Assembly: GCA_022843385.1 (NCBI GenBank)
Contig: JALHNT010000024.1
Span: 1 to 64,000 of the forward strand
Source of the DNA: Anaerolineae bacterium
Lineage (GTDB): Bacteria > Chloroflexota > Anaerolineae > Aggregatilineales > Phototrophicaceae
DNA length: 64,000 nt
Direction of reading: 5' to 3'
Both the position numbers and the translations under genes were made by a program. The notes below the pieces were generated by a model. That model searched no databases. It saw only the letters and a list, made by a program, of their open reading frames with translations, and was not told where the DNA came from. The first letter of the stretch is position 1. The number at the start of each line of letters is the position of its first letter. This document shows positions 33,461 through 43,020 of the stretch, piece after piece.

Positions 33461-34756
33461 ATGGCAAGAAATCCGGCAGCGCGCTACATCAAGGTGTTCA
33501 TCAGCTACCGCAATCTGCCCTACAGCCAGCGAGTCGGTGAGATGATCGCCAATGCCCTGCAGGAGAAGTATGGTTTTGAAGTCTTCATTGATACCCAGAA
33601 GCTCCGTGACCAGGGCGGTGAGATCTGGGAGGAGGCGATTTATCGTAACGCCCGCACCAGTGATGTGCTGCTGGTGCTGCTGGAGCCGGAGACTTCGGCT
33701 TCCAACTGGGTACAGCGCGAGGTCGATGTGGCGCGGGGAGCCTCGGTCTCGATTGTGCCGGTCGTGATCGTCCCGGAAGCCGACATCCGCCCGCACCTGC
33801 CGAAAGTCCAGGATGAGCTTGCCATCCGCAACCTGCAATATCTGCGCTTCAACCCCGATGAACCCCACTACGAGATTCTGCGCAAGAGCATCGAACGCCA
33901 GGCCAAAGAGACGCGCGATAAGCAGCGCGACTGGTGGGATGCGCTGGATATGGTGCGGCGGGTCAAGCGCATCGATAGTCATCAGACCGAGTATGCTATC
34001 TACCGGTTGGCCGCTGCGCCGGATGCCATCCGCTTCTGTCTGGCGGCGGGCGACATCACCCGGATGAAGGGCATCGATGTCCTGGTCAACACTGAGAACA
34101 ATTACATGCAGATGGCGCGCATCTACGAAAGCGATACCCTGTCATCGGCGCTGCGGCGCGAAGGTTCGCGGATGCAGAACGGACGCATTCTCGATGACGC
34201 TGTGCAGAAGGAACTCGACCAGCAGATCGCTGATTCGCCCTTCAAGAGTCGTCCGATTGAAATCGAACAGGTCATCATCACCCACGCTGGACATCCCAAG
34301 AGCCAGTTGATCCAGAACGGGGCGCGTTACATCATCCATGCCGCATCGGTCTATGTGCAGCCCAACTTCAAGCGGGTGACGCCCATTCAGAGTGATGAGA
34401 GTGTGCAGAACATCGTCTGCAACTGCCTGAAGGCCTTCATCGAGATCGATGACCACGCTGGCGTGATCTCTCGTCGGCGGCGTGCCGGTCAGTTGAGCGC
34501 CGAGGAATACGCTGCCAAACCCATCCGCAGCATCGTTTTCCCCACTTTCGGCACCGGCCGGGGGGGGCGCCCGGTGGCCGAGGTCATCGAGCCGATGCTG
34601 GATGCCATTCGTTCCTTCACGCTGGAACATGTCGAGTATTTTCGTCGCCGCGCTGGCATCTCGATTCATCTGGCGCTGCATTCCCGTCCTGATGTCCTGC
34701 TGGCGGAAGCGATGTTGAATCAACGTGAGGACTTTGTGCGGATCGATGGCTCATGA
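33461..34756 (+). CDS. TIR-Macro fusion protein
   Basis: This 431-residue protein combines two domains. Residues 9-145 are a TIR domain (YIKVFISYRNLPYSQRV, FEVFIDTQKL, VLLVLLEPETSASNW) with Glu57 in IWEEAIY at the NADase-glutamate position. Residues 190-410 are a Macro domain: AAGDITRMKGIDVLVNTEN (Gly-Asp-Ile-Thr and Asn), IIHAASVYV and IVFPTFGTGRGGRPVAEV (the Gly-rich phosphate loop). TIR domains make cyclic or linear ADP-ribose signals and Macro domains bind ADP-ribose or its derivatives, so one chain could make and sense or remove such a signal. ATG 33461 follows AAAGGAAA. Confidence 0.85.
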   Translation: MARNPAARYIKVFISYRNLPYSQRVGEMIANALQEKYGFEVFIDTQKLRDQGGEIWEEAIYRNARTSDVLLVLLEPETSASNWVQREVDVARGASVSIVPVVIVPEADIRPHLPKVQDELAIRNLQYLRFNPDEPHYEILRKSIERQAKETRDKQRDWWDALDMVRRVKRIDSHQTEYAIYRLAAAPDAIRFCLAAGDITRMKGIDVLVNTENNYMQMARIYESDTLSSALRREGSRMQNGRILDDAVQKELDQQIADSPFKSRPIEIEQVIITHAGHPKSQLIQNGARYIIHAASVYVQPNFKRVTPIQSDESVQNIVCNCLKAFIEIDDHAGVISRRRRAGQLSAEEYAAKPIRSIVFPTFGTGRGGRPVAEVIEPMLDAIRSFTLEHVEYFRRRAGISIHLALHSRPDVLLAEAMLNQREDFVRIDGS

Positions 34757-34802
34757 CTGGAGATCTGCCAGCCCTGGTCATTCATCCAGCAATGACATCC
34801 GC

Positions 34803-36134
34803 CTAGGGGTTGTAAACCTGAATGCGCTTGTTGGGAACGCGCTGCGCCAGCCGTTCCATGTTGGCCCGTACCTGTGCCACGATCTCACCTTCATCCAGCG
34901 TCAGCAGTTGACGATCGCGCATAATGATCTGCCCGTCGCAGATGACCGTCTGTACATCGCTGGAGAGGGCGTTGTAGACCAGGCTGGCCGTGACGCTGTG
35001 CAGCGGTTGGTGATGCAGCCCTTTCAGGTTGACCAGGATGACATCCGCTAGGCTGCCGGGATCGAGGTTGCCCAGCTCATCCGGATGTCCATAGACGCGG
35101 GCGCTGTCGCGGGTGGCGATGTGCAGCGCTTCCGGGATGGTCATCACTTCGGGCGACTGCTGCGTCTGCTTCTGCCCCAGCGCCATCAGCCGCATCGACT
35201 CCCACAGATCAAGCGTATTGTTGCTCACCGCGCCATCGCTGGCTAACCCGACCGGGATGCCGTGCTTACGGAAATCGACCACCGGCGCATAACCCATCGC
35301 CAGTTTGAGGTAGGTCTTGGGTGCATGACAGAACCCAGCCTGTGATTTCGCCAGCAGCGGCATGTCGTCCGGCAGTACACCGCAGCCATGCGCGATGATC
35401 GTCGGCAGATCGAGGATGCCCACCTGCTGCAACACCTGAATCGGCGTCTGACCGCGCTTGTCCAGGCTGGCGCGTGTTTGCCCCATCTCCTCGCTGGCGT
35501 GGATGTGAATGCCGACGCCGAGTGACCGGGCCATCTTCACATTTGCCCGCAGATAATCATCGTCGCAGAGGTAGGGCGAATGCGGAGCCATGATCGTGCG
35601 GATGCGTCCGCTTGCCGCCCCCTGCCAATCTTTCACAAACTGGCCGGTGCGTTCGACCATCTCCAGGCCATTGTTGCCGAAGATCGCCCAACCCAGCAGC
35701 GCCCGCGTACCGGCTTTCTCGACCGCTTTAGCCGCTTCATCCATGAAGAAGTAGTGGTCAGCTACCGAGGTGACCCCGGCCTTAATCATCTCAGCCAGGC
35801 CGAGCAGCATCCCCCAGTAGACATCTTCCGGCTGAAGATTGCTCTCCAGCGGCCACATGTAATCGTTGAACCACTTCTCAATCGAGACATCCTCGGCCAG
35901 CCCACGAAAAATCACCATCGGCACATGAGCATGGGTGTTGATGAAACCCGGCATCGCCAGCAGACCTGTCCCATCAATCACCTGGGCGAAGTGCGACGGA
36001 TCGGCCATGCCCGTTGGTTGAACCCCTTCGATGCGGTTGCCGCCGATCAGGATGTCATGATCGCGCAGGATGAAAGCCCGCGAATCAATCGTGACATTCA
36101 GAACATCGCAGTTTCGGATGAGCAGATTCGACAT
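34803..36134 (-). CDS. Amidohydrolase, MTA/SAH deaminase-like
   Basis: This protein of about 443 residues is a metal-dependent amidohydrolase: GFINTHAHVPMVIFRGLAED (first His pair and the motif typical of MTA/SAH and chlorohydrolase types), HIHASEEMGQT (His), HGCGVL (His), SDGAVSNNTLD (Asp). These fit 5'-methylthioadenosine/S-adenosylhomocysteine deaminase (MtaD) or related guanine-type deaminases. It starts eight bases after the TIR-NACHT gene stop with GAGGAG upstream, so the two share a transcript. Substrate is not fixed by sequence. Confidence 0.85.
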   Translation of the reverse strand: MSNLLIRNCDVLNVTIDSRAFILRDHDILIGGNRIEGVQPTGMADPSHFAQVIDGTGLLAMPGFINTHAHVPMVIFRGLAEDVSIEKWFNDYMWPLESNLQPEDVYWGMLLGLAEMIKAGVTSVADHYFFMDEAAKAVEKAGTRALLGWAIFGNNGLEMVERTGQFVKDWQGAASGRIRTIMAPHSPYLCDDDYLRANVKMARSLGVGIHIHASEEMGQTRASLDKRGQTPIQVLQQVGILDLPTIIAHGCGVLPDDMPLLAKSQAGFCHAPKTYLKLAMGYAPVVDFRKHGIPVGLASDGAVSNNTLDLWESMRLMALGQKQTQQSPEVMTIPEALHIATRDSARVYGHPDELGNLDPGSLADVILVNLKGLHHQPLHSVTASLVYNALSSDVQTVICDGQIIMRDRQLLTLDEGEIVAQVRANMERLAQRVPNKRIQVYNP

Positions 36135-36142
36135 ATAGCTCC

Positions 36143-39091
36143 TCAGCGCTGATCTCGCGCTGCCCAACGGTTAACCAGGTCTTTCAGTGGCAAGCCGCAG
36201 ATGACACGGAAACCAATAGTATTGCTTGTGCTCTCCGGGCGGCAGGCATCACGATTGCTCACGTGAGCTTCTTGAGCCGGTACATTCCAGGCTGCCCCGC
36301 GCACCGCCCGATGCCCATTCCCTTCCGGATGATTATTCTCGGGATAGGTATGTTTGCCATCAAAGTGCGAAGCACACCATTCCCAGACATTGCCGGTCAG
36401 GTCGTCGATCCGCAGCTCACTCGTCCCCTGATGATAGATTCCCACCGCCGATGTGCGCCCCAGGCTGTGGCTGGGAGGTGGTTCGACTACATTGGCATAG
36501 CCGCGCAGATAATCATACCCACCCCAGGGATACTGGCGACCATCATCATAAACGGCTGCGACCAGCCATTCCATCTCGGTCGGCAGCCGAATTTCCCATT
36601 TTGAGGTATACACCGGACGGATACCCCGGCTGCGATACTGCTCAGACAACCAGCGACAATAGGCGAACGCCGCATACCAACTGACGCCGACTACCGGGTG
36701 GTTATCGATATGCCATTCCGGGTCGTTCCAGTAGGGCATCCCGGTCTGTGTACTCAACCACTGCCAGCCCGCTTTGGTCCAGTACGATTTCTTGCGATAC
36801 TCTTCGCTCTCATAAAATGCCTGAAACTGTTTATAGGTTACCGGATAGCGCGCCACTTTGTAAACATAGTCAAATTCAATCACCTGATTATGTTCACTTA
36901 AGGTATCGGTCCAGACATCAGGCAGGATTTCTTTCGACCAGGCAATGTCCGGCAGGCCATCGGGGCGCAGGTTGACCCCGGGACGCAGATCGTAAGTCGA
37001 AATGCGGCGTCCCCATTCGGCGCGCTCGGCTGGCGGTTTATCAGTCAGCTTGCGTTTGAGGATGTCCGCGCCCACTTCACCATACTGAAGCAGCGCCTGG
37101 TCAGCAATCGAACTCACGGTCGGGTGACTATCATCGCTCAGGCGCGCCAGAATTTCTATTACGCGCGGTGTTCGCAGTTGTCCCAGCGATTGAGCAGCGT
37201 TGCGCCGATCAACCGGATTGGATGACTTGACCAGCTCTATCGACCGCTTTTCAATTTTCAGCGAAATAGCCGGGTCAACCTTCTTGCCTTCCTGCACACA
37301 CCACCAGGCCAGCCAGGGATTCACTTCCGCAACTGTCGAGGTGAAGTCATCTGGGTTCTTCACCAGCCCGGCCAGGTGAACGAAGGTTTCGTCCCACCAG
37401 TTATCCACCGCATTGCGAAAGATTCCATCTGGCCGTCGCGGAAGCAGCGAACCGAACAGCCCATTGCTTCGCCGCTTCTCGATTTCTTCTGTAGCTTCAC
37501 CACGCAGGCTCAGTGCCGCGAAGAACTCCTGCATCGTCGGGTGCGGACCGAAGGAAATATGCTTGTCCCCGGTCAATAAGCCACTGTAAAGCAGCGCCTT
37601 GAGCGTCATCTCCTCGTCATCGCCACCGATCACTTCCAGGGCTTCATCACGGCTGATGGTGAAAACTTTATGCTGGTGCATCCGGCGCGCCAGACGTCGC
37701 AGCGCGGCGGTTTGCCGGCGAATAGGCACCGAGATCAGGCGCTTGACCTCATCGAGATGCAGCATCTTATCGATGAATTCTTCATAGAGTTCAGCGCGAT
37801 TTTCCGGCAGCGCCAGACGGCTCAAGCGCTGTTTTCCTTTGCTGAGTTTGAGCCACACCTCCAGCACCATCCACAACAGCAGCGGATTGGTCGCCAGCCC
37901 CTGCATTTTGGGGTCGAGCTTATGCCACAGCAGCTTTCCTTGCTGTTCCCCCAGATGCAGCTTGAGGTAATCAGTGGCCTGTTCTGGCTGAATGCGTTCG
38001 ATCTGGAATACCTGCCATGGCTTGTTCCCATGGGGGAGCATCTGCCAGTTTTCGTCATGGACGCGGCTGGTGATGGCGATGCGGTGCTGGGGGAACTTGC
38101 TGATGAAGCGCCGTACTTCATTCACCAGTACATCCTGATACTTGACGGGAACTTCGTTAATCCCATCCAGCAGGAAGTAGCAATCCACTTCGCTCTCATT
38201 GAGGAATTGTTCCACGGCTTCAGCATTTTTCAGGCGGATCTCGCCCATCGCATTCAGGCTGTAGGCGATCCAATCCAGCAGCGGATTGCCATCATAGTCC
38301 AACAGCTTGATGCTGACGGGGATCGTTTTGCTGCGCGGGTCCCTGGCGAGCTGCCAGGCCAATCGCTCCAGGGCAACGCTCTTCCCCATACCGGGTTCGC
38401 CCAACACAATGACCCGATCATGAATCATCATGAAGTCGAGCAGATTCCCTGTCCGCTGATGTGATACCGTACTTTCGAAGGGAGTCGCACTGATGGGGAT
38501 CGTTCTGGCATGCTCTTCGATATAGCTGTCGCGGATTGGCACAAGGGCAGATTTCTCATCCAGGTATTCCCAGGCAATGCCCCATGAGATGCGCTTCTCC
38601 AGATGTTCCACCATCTGTTTGCGGTGGCTGTCAATCGACAGTACCAACAATTGGGAAACAAGTTCGCGAAAGGCTTTGGTGTAATCCTGTGAAAAATCAA
38701 GAATCTGGAGCTTGTTGAGTACCCAGCGTAGTGTAGGGAAATGGACATACCGTTCACCGAGCGCCACCGGCTGAATCGGGATCACAATCTTCTGGCGTTC
38801 CAGCGCCATCTTGATTTCCGCCTCAACCCATTCTGAAGTAATCGAACGGGGCGAAACGATCCATAACACGATCTTGGAATTGTCGATGCCGTCGGCAATG
38901 CTCTGCTGCCAGGGCAAACCACCGCGGATACTGTTCTGGTCAATCCAGATCCGATAACCGCGTTTTTTCAAGGCGCCGGCTAGACGCAGCGCAAAAGTCT
39001 GGTCTTCCCGTGCGTACGAAATAAACAAATGGGCTGGCTGAATCATATTTTGCGTGATCGGTTCAGGTAAGTGCGCCGCGCTCATATCCAT
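36143..39091 (-). CDS. TIR-NACHT-FGE (C-type-lectin-fold) conflict protein
   Basis: This 982-residue protein has a TIR domain (about 20-145: HLFISYAREDQTFALRLAG, WIDQNSIRGGLPW, IVLWIVSP), a NACHT NTPase (Walker A GEPGMGKS at 231-238, Walker B YFLLDGINEVP near 305-315), a helical middle with HEAT-like repeats (ARLSDDSHPTVSSIADQAL) and a C-terminal formylglycine-generating-enzyme-type domain (HPVVGVSWYAAFAYCRWL, LPTEMEWLVAA, DDLTGNVWEWC, TIGFRVICG). The TIR position expected to hold catalytic Glu is Gln (PWQQS). The C-terminal fold is also used by diversity-generating retroelements. ATG 39091 is chosen with GCGAGG upstream. Confidence 0.9.
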   Translation of the reverse strand: MDMSAAHLPEPITQNMIQPAHLFISYAREDQTFALRLAGALKKRGYRIWIDQNSIRGGLPWQQSIADGIDNSKIVLWIVSPRSITSEWVEAEIKMALERQKIVIPIQPVALGERYVHFPTLRWVLNKLQILDFSQDYTKAFRELVSQLLVLSIDSHRKQMVEHLEKRISWGIAWEYLDEKSALVPIRDSYIEEHARTIPISATPFESTVSHQRTGNLLDFMMIHDRVIVLGEPGMGKSVALERLAWQLARDPRSKTIPVSIKLLDYDGNPLLDWIAYSLNAMGEIRLKNAEAVEQFLNESEVDCYFLLDGINEVPVKYQDVLVNEVRRFISKFPQHRIAITSRVHDENWQMLPHGNKPWQVFQIERIQPEQATDYLKLHLGEQQGKLLWHKLDPKMQGLATNPLLLWMVLEVWLKLSKGKQRLSRLALPENRAELYEEFIDKMLHLDEVKRLISVPIRRQTAALRRLARRMHQHKVFTISRDEALEVIGGDDEEMTLKALLYSGLLTGDKHISFGPHPTMQEFFAALSLRGEATEEIEKRRSNGLFGSLLPRRPDGIFRNAVDNWWDETFVHLAGLVKNPDDFTSTVAEVNPWLAWWCVQEGKKVDPAISLKIEKRSIELVKSSNPVDRRNAAQSLGQLRTPRVIEILARLSDDSHPTVSSIADQALLQYGEVGADILKRKLTDKPPAERAEWGRRISTYDLRPGVNLRPDGLPDIAWSKEILPDVWTDTLSEHNQVIEFDYVYKVARYPVTYKQFQAFYESEEYRKKSYWTKAGWQWLSTQTGMPYWNDPEWHIDNHPVVGVSWYAAFAYCRWLSEQYRSRGIRPVYTSKWEIRLPTEMEWLVAAVYDDGRQYPWGGYDYLRGYANVVEPPPSHSLGRTSAVGIYHQGTSELRIDDLTGNVWEWCASHFDGKHTYPENNHPEGNGHRAVRGAAWNVPAQEAHVSNRDACRPESTSNTIGFRVICGLPLKDLVNRWAARDQR

Positions 39092-39251
39092 ATTTTTGTC
39101 CTCGCTGGTAGGAGTATTATAACCACCGACCAACCTCAGGTTCAATCAAAATGACATGTTTCAAAAAATTCACATCATGGAAAACCAGCTATTTTTCTGA
39201 TGGACGGAAGCGCAGTATGCTTATGGGCATTCCGAAACAGGAGGGATTGCC

Positions 39252-40172
39252 ATGCTGATGCGACGAATTCTGCTCTACCTCTCAACCGCCGGTTGGGCCA
39301 AAGCCATCATCACCCATCTGGGGGCGGCGCGGCGGGTGGCGCGACGCTTTGTTGCCGGCGAAACGCTGGACGACGCGGTGCAGGCCACGCGCGCCCTGAA
39401 CGCCAAGAATATGGCGGTCTCGCTCGATTATCTGGGCGAGAGTGTCAAGCGGCGCGAAGACACCGAAGAAGTGGTGCGCACCTATCGTGATCTGTTGGTG
39501 CGCATCCAGCGGGAGAAGCTCGATGCCAGCATCTCGCTCAAGCTGACTCACATGGGGTTGGACATCAGCGAAGAATTGTGTCAGACCAATCTGCGCCACA
39601 TCCTGGGCGATGCCAAACAATTCGGCATCCCGGTCACGATTGATATGGAGAACACGCCCTACACCGATCGCACGTTGATGATATACCGCATGATGCGCGA
39701 CGAGTACGACTTCAGCAACGTCGGCACCGTCATTCAGGCCTATCTGCGGCGCAGCGAAGCCGATATGCAGGCGCTCGGCGCGGAAGGGGCGCACATCCGT
39801 CTGTGCAAAGGGGCATACCTGGAAGCGCCGGATGTCGCTTTCCCCGAAAAACCGGATGTCGATGCCAATTATGTGCGGATCATGCGCCAGTTCCTTCAGA
39901 GCGAAGGCTATCTGTGCATCGCCACTCATGACGAGAAGATGATACAGGCCGCCGAGAGCGCACTGGCGGAACTGAAAGTCGCCAAAAATCGCTACGAGTT
40001 CCAGATGCTCTATGGCATCCGTACCAGTCGGCAGGAAGCGCTGGCCGGGGCTGGTTATCCGGTGCGGGTCTACGTACCTTTCGGCGAGGCCTGGTATCCC
40101 TACTTCATGCGCCGGCTGGCGGAACGTCCGGCTAACGTCTGGTTCTTCGCCAAGAGCCTGTTCCAGCGCTAG
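39252..40172 (+). CDS. Proline dehydrogenase
   Basis: This 306-residue FAD enzyme is the monofunctional type and oxidises L-proline to 1-pyrroline-5-carboxylate. It shows [32 protein letters not shown] and the C-terminal motif [20 protein letters not shown], all signature segments. AGGAGGG precedes ATG 39252. Its partner P5C dehydrogenase is not in the window. It is followed by trmD. Confidence 0.95.
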   Translation: MLMRRILLYLSTAGWAKAIITHLGAARRVARRFVAGETLDDAVQATRALNAKNMAVSLDYLGESVKRREDTEEVVRTYRDLLVRIQREKLDASISLKLTHMGLDISEELCQTNLRHILGDAKQFGIPVTIDMENTPYTDRTLMIYRMMRDEYDFSNVGTVIQAYLRRSEADMQALGAEGAHIRLCKGAYLEAPDVAFPEKPDVDANYVRIMRQFLQSEGYLCIATHDEKMIQAAESALAELKVAKNRYEFQMLYGIRTSRQEALAGAGYPVRVYVPFGEAWYPYFMRRLAERPANVWFFAKSLFQR

Positions 40173-40189
40173 ATCGCAGAAAGATGACC

Positions 40190-40948
40190 ATGCGGATTGA
40201 TGTCCTGACGCTTTTCCCGGCCATGTTCCAGGGGCCGATGACCGAGAGCATGTTGTGGAAAGCCCGTGACCGCCAACTGCTCGATCTGCGGCTGCACGAC
40301 ATCCGCGACTTCACCACCGATAAACATCGCACCGCCGATGACATCCCCTATGGCGGGGGCGGGGGCATGATTATGAAGCCGGAGCCGGTAGTCGCTGCCA
40401 TCGAGTATGCCTTACAGGATGCCCCACCCCGCACACCGGTCATCCTGATGACGCCCCAGGGTCGGGTATTCTCCCATGCCATCGCCAAGGAACTGGCCGA
40501 GCAACCGCATCTAATCCTGCTGTGCGGACGTTACGAAGGGATTGATGATCGGGTGCGCCAACTCTTGGTCACGGATGAGATCAGCATCGGTGATTATGTG
40601 TTGACTGGAGGGGAACTGCCGGCGATGGTCATCATCGACGCGCTGGTGCGCCATATACCTGGTGTGCTGGGGGCAGAAGGTGCGGCTGATCGTGACAGCC
40701 ATGCCGATGGGATTCTGGAAGCGCCGCATTACACCCGTCCGCCGGAATTCCGGGGATTATCGGTGCCAGCCGTGCTAACCGAAGGGCATGGGGCCAAACT
40801 GGCGCAGTGGCGGCGTGAGCAGGGGTTGCGCCGCACCTGGGAACGCCGACCGGATCTGCTGTTGAAGGCTGATCTGACCGAGGATGAACGGTATCTGCTG
40901 GGGCGCTTCGCCGATGAAGATGCCCGTCGCCTGAGTTCAGCGAAGTAG
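40190..40948 (+). CDS. trmD: tRNA (guanine-37-N1)-methyltransferase
   Basis: This enzyme of about 252 residues methylates G37 of tRNAs with SAM. It begins [13 protein letters not shown], has the knot loop [28 protein letters not shown] and [15 protein letters not shown], matching TrmD family motifs. ATG 40190 is preferred because AGAAAG lies just upstream; ATG 40184 is six bases earlier. Usually trmD sits with rpsP/rimM/rplS; here it follows proline dehydrogenase, so the usual operon is dispersed. Confidence 0.96.
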   Translation: MRIDVLTLFPAMFQGPMTESMLWKARDRQLLDLRLHDIRDFTTDKHRTADDIPYGGGGGMIMKPEPVVAAIEYALQDAPPRTPVILMTPQGRVFSHAIAKELAEQPHLILLCGRYEGIDDRVRQLLVTDEISIGDYVLTGGELPAMVIIDALVRHIPGVLGAEGAADRDSHADGILEAPHYTRPPEFRGLSVPAVLTEGHGAKLAQWRREQGLRRTWERRPDLLLKADLTEDERYLLGRFADEDARRLSSAK

Positions 40949-41557
40949 ACGGTCTCGCATTAACTGTGCGGTGGCCGCTTCCTCGGCATAGCGACTCTGA
41001 TTGAGCTGTTCAATCACCTGCTGTTGATCGGTCTCGGAGCGATTTTGACTCAGCTTGTACTTGCCTTCCAACCGGTCAATCGGCAGCTCGAAGGCCACAA
41101 TCGCCTTCATCATCGTGTCCATGTAATCGGCTGGCAAGTCCATCACCCAGGCTGGGTCACGCTGCGCCTCGTGCTGCTGCACCAACGCCTCCAGCATCGG
41201 CCGCACAATGTCATGCCCTTCGAGGATGCGGGCTGTGCCATAGGCGTGAACCGCTGTGTAATTCCAGGTCGGGACGCTCGGATGACTGGTGTACCACGAT
41301 GGCGAGATGTAAGCATGGGGACCCTGAAAAATCACCAGCGCCTCGCCCTGTTCCAGATGTTTCCACTGATCGTTGGCCCGCGCCAGATGCGCCACCAGCG
41401 TGCCATAGGCTCCACGTTCAGCATCGAGCATGAAAGGGATGTGACTGGCGACCAGATGCCCCTCAGATTGCGTCACCAGCGCGGCGAAGTTGTGCGCCTG
41501 CATGAACTGATGCAGCGTTGGCAGGTCGGTTTCAGCAAAGGATTTGGGGATGTACAT
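40937..41557 (-). CDS. PaiB-like FMN-binding transcriptional regulator
   Basis: This protein of about 206 residues begins [20 protein letters not shown] and has [10 protein letters not shown], the flavin-reductase-like split barrel, [20 protein letters not shown] and [17 protein letters not shown], all hallmarks of the PaiB family. The 3' end overlaps trmD by 12 bases in convergent direction. ATG 41557 with GGTGGAG is used rather than the GTG at 41566. Confidence 0.93.
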   Translation of the reverse strand: MYIPKSFAETDLPTLHQFMQAHNFAALVTQSEGHLVASHIPFMLDAERGAYGTLVAHLARANDQWKHLEQGEALVIFQGPHAYISPSWYTSHPSVPTWNYTAVHAYGTARILEGHDIVRPMLEALVQQHEAQRDPAWVMDLPADYMDTMMKAIVAFELPIDRLEGKYKLSQNRSETDQQQVIEQLNQSRYAEEAATAQLMRDRLLR

Positions 41558-41725
41558 CGTCTCCACCTGGAATGTTCAAAGCAATAGATCCGAGTCACAG
41601 CCGGTTGATGAATGTGCTGTGACTCAATTGTCTTTAGTGTGCTGAAAACAGACCAGCGATTCCAGCGCCGTTCATAACCATTGACACAGCGCCATCGCGG
41701 TTGGACAATCGAACGCGGAGGCGAG

Positions 41726-42445
41726 ATGGCAAGTTATCCGCGAACCCTGCTCATCATTCCGGCGTACAACGAAGCCGAGTCGATTGCTGAGGTCATTCAG
41801 TCTATTCGGCGGCAGTCCCACTGGATCGATATTCTGGTGATGAATGACGGCTCGACCGATGAGACCGGTGCACAGGCTGCCGCAGCCGGAGCTGAAGTGC
41901 TGCATCTGCCCTATAATGTCGGCATCGGAGCCAGTGTGCAGGCCGGTTTTCTGTTCGCCGAGCAGCAGGACTACGAAGTGGTCATCCGCAACGATGGCGA
42001 TGGTCAGCACGCGCCTGAAGACATCCCAGCCATGTTGAGCGCGTTACAGCAGGGGGACATTGACATCGTCATCGGCTCACGCTATCTGGAGAAACGCGGC
42101 TATACCAGCAGCTTCGCCCGGCAATTGGGCAGCCTGATCCTGGCGCGTCTGATTTCGACCATCATCGGTCAGCGCATCACCGACCCAACCTCCGGATTTA
42201 TTGTCTGCAATCGCCGCGCCATCCAGCTTTGTGCCCAGATCTATCCCCACGATTATCCTGAACCAGAATCAATTGTCATCCTGCATCGCGCTGGCGTTCG
42301 GCTGCGAGAAGTTCCGGTGAAGATGAAACCCCGCGCCGGGGGCCAATCGTCAATCACACTGCTGCGCTCTGGTTACTACATGCTCAAAGTCGTGCTGGCA
42401 ATCCTGGTGGGACTGCTGCGTCCTGTCCCTGCCATCAAACCCTGA
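41726..42445 (+). CDS. Family 2 glycosyltransferase
   Basis: This protein of about 239 residues has TLLIIPAYNEAESIAEVIQ, VMNDGSTDETG, IRNDGDGQHAPEDIP (DxD-type metal motif with QHxPE) and DIVIGSRYLEK, as in polyprenyl-phosphate glycosyltransferases (DPM1-like). A C-terminal hydrophobic stretch (MLKVVLAILVGLL) could associate with the membrane. GGAGG lies upstream of ATG 41726; the ATG at 41681 lacks a site. Confidence 0.88.
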   Translation: MASYPRTLLIIPAYNEAESIAEVIQSIRRQSHWIDILVMNDGSTDETGAQAAAAGAEVLHLPYNVGIGASVQAGFLFAEQQDYEVVIRNDGDGQHAPEDIPAMLSALQQGDIDIVIGSRYLEKRGYTSSFARQLGSLILARLISTIIGQRITDPTSGFIVCNRRAIQLCAQIYPHDYPEPESIVILHRAGVRLREVPVKMKPRAGGQSSITLLRSGYYMLKVVLAILVGLLRPVPAIKP

Positions 42446-42447
42446 TG

Positions 42448-42906
42448 TCATTCCACTATCGTCGCTAACGGCTGGCGGTATCGGGTCGACAGCACCAGCG
42501 AAGTCGACACGCTGCCATACTGTGTCAATTCATCAACCAGCGCTTCCAGATGACTGACCGACGTGAATGAAGCCTTAATCAACACATCACGCTCGCCGGT
42601 CACATGATAGCATTCCTCAATCCCAGGACGATCCCGCAACTTATCTGAAATCGGCGTGCATTCGCCATACCGCGATTTGACCTGAATGAATACCGTGATC
42701 GGATACCCCAGTTTGTCGGCGTTGACGCCAACATGATAACCGGTGATGATCCCGACCTCTTCGAGCCGGCGCACGCGTTCGGCCACTGCAGGCGCGGTCA
42801 ACCCTACCCGGCGTCCGATTTCGCTGTAGCTCAGGCGCGCATCAGTCTGCAACTCGCGCAGAATATGCCGGTTGATCGCGTCGAGAAGGGATTCAAAAGT
42901 AGACAT
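42448..42906 (-). CDS. Lrp/AsnC-family transcriptional regulator
   Basis: This 152-residue protein has an N-terminal winged HTH (INRHILRELQTDARLSYSEI and AERVRRLEEVGIITGY) and a C-terminal RAM ligand domain (CYHVTGERDVLIKASFTSV). It may respond to an amino acid. AAGGAAAT precedes ATG 42906. The glycosyltransferase gene is convergent; the methyltransferase gene at 43021 is divergent and could be its target, by position only. Confidence 0.92.
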   Translation of the reverse strand: MSTFESLLDAINRHILRELQTDARLSYSEIGRRVGLTAPAVAERVRRLEEVGIITGYHVGVNADKLGYPITVFIQVKSRYGECTPISDKLRDRPGIEECYHVTGERDVLIKASFTSVSHLEALVDELTQYGSVSTSLVLSTRYRQPLATIVE

Positions 42907-43020
42907 GCTGATTTCCTTGTGTTCTGAAAGTCAGGCGCGGCGACTGCTTTCATCCACTGCTGTACCGACAGCACGGTTTCCGCCTACTATAAGACCAGAG
43001 CAGCTACAAGGAGTCAACCA

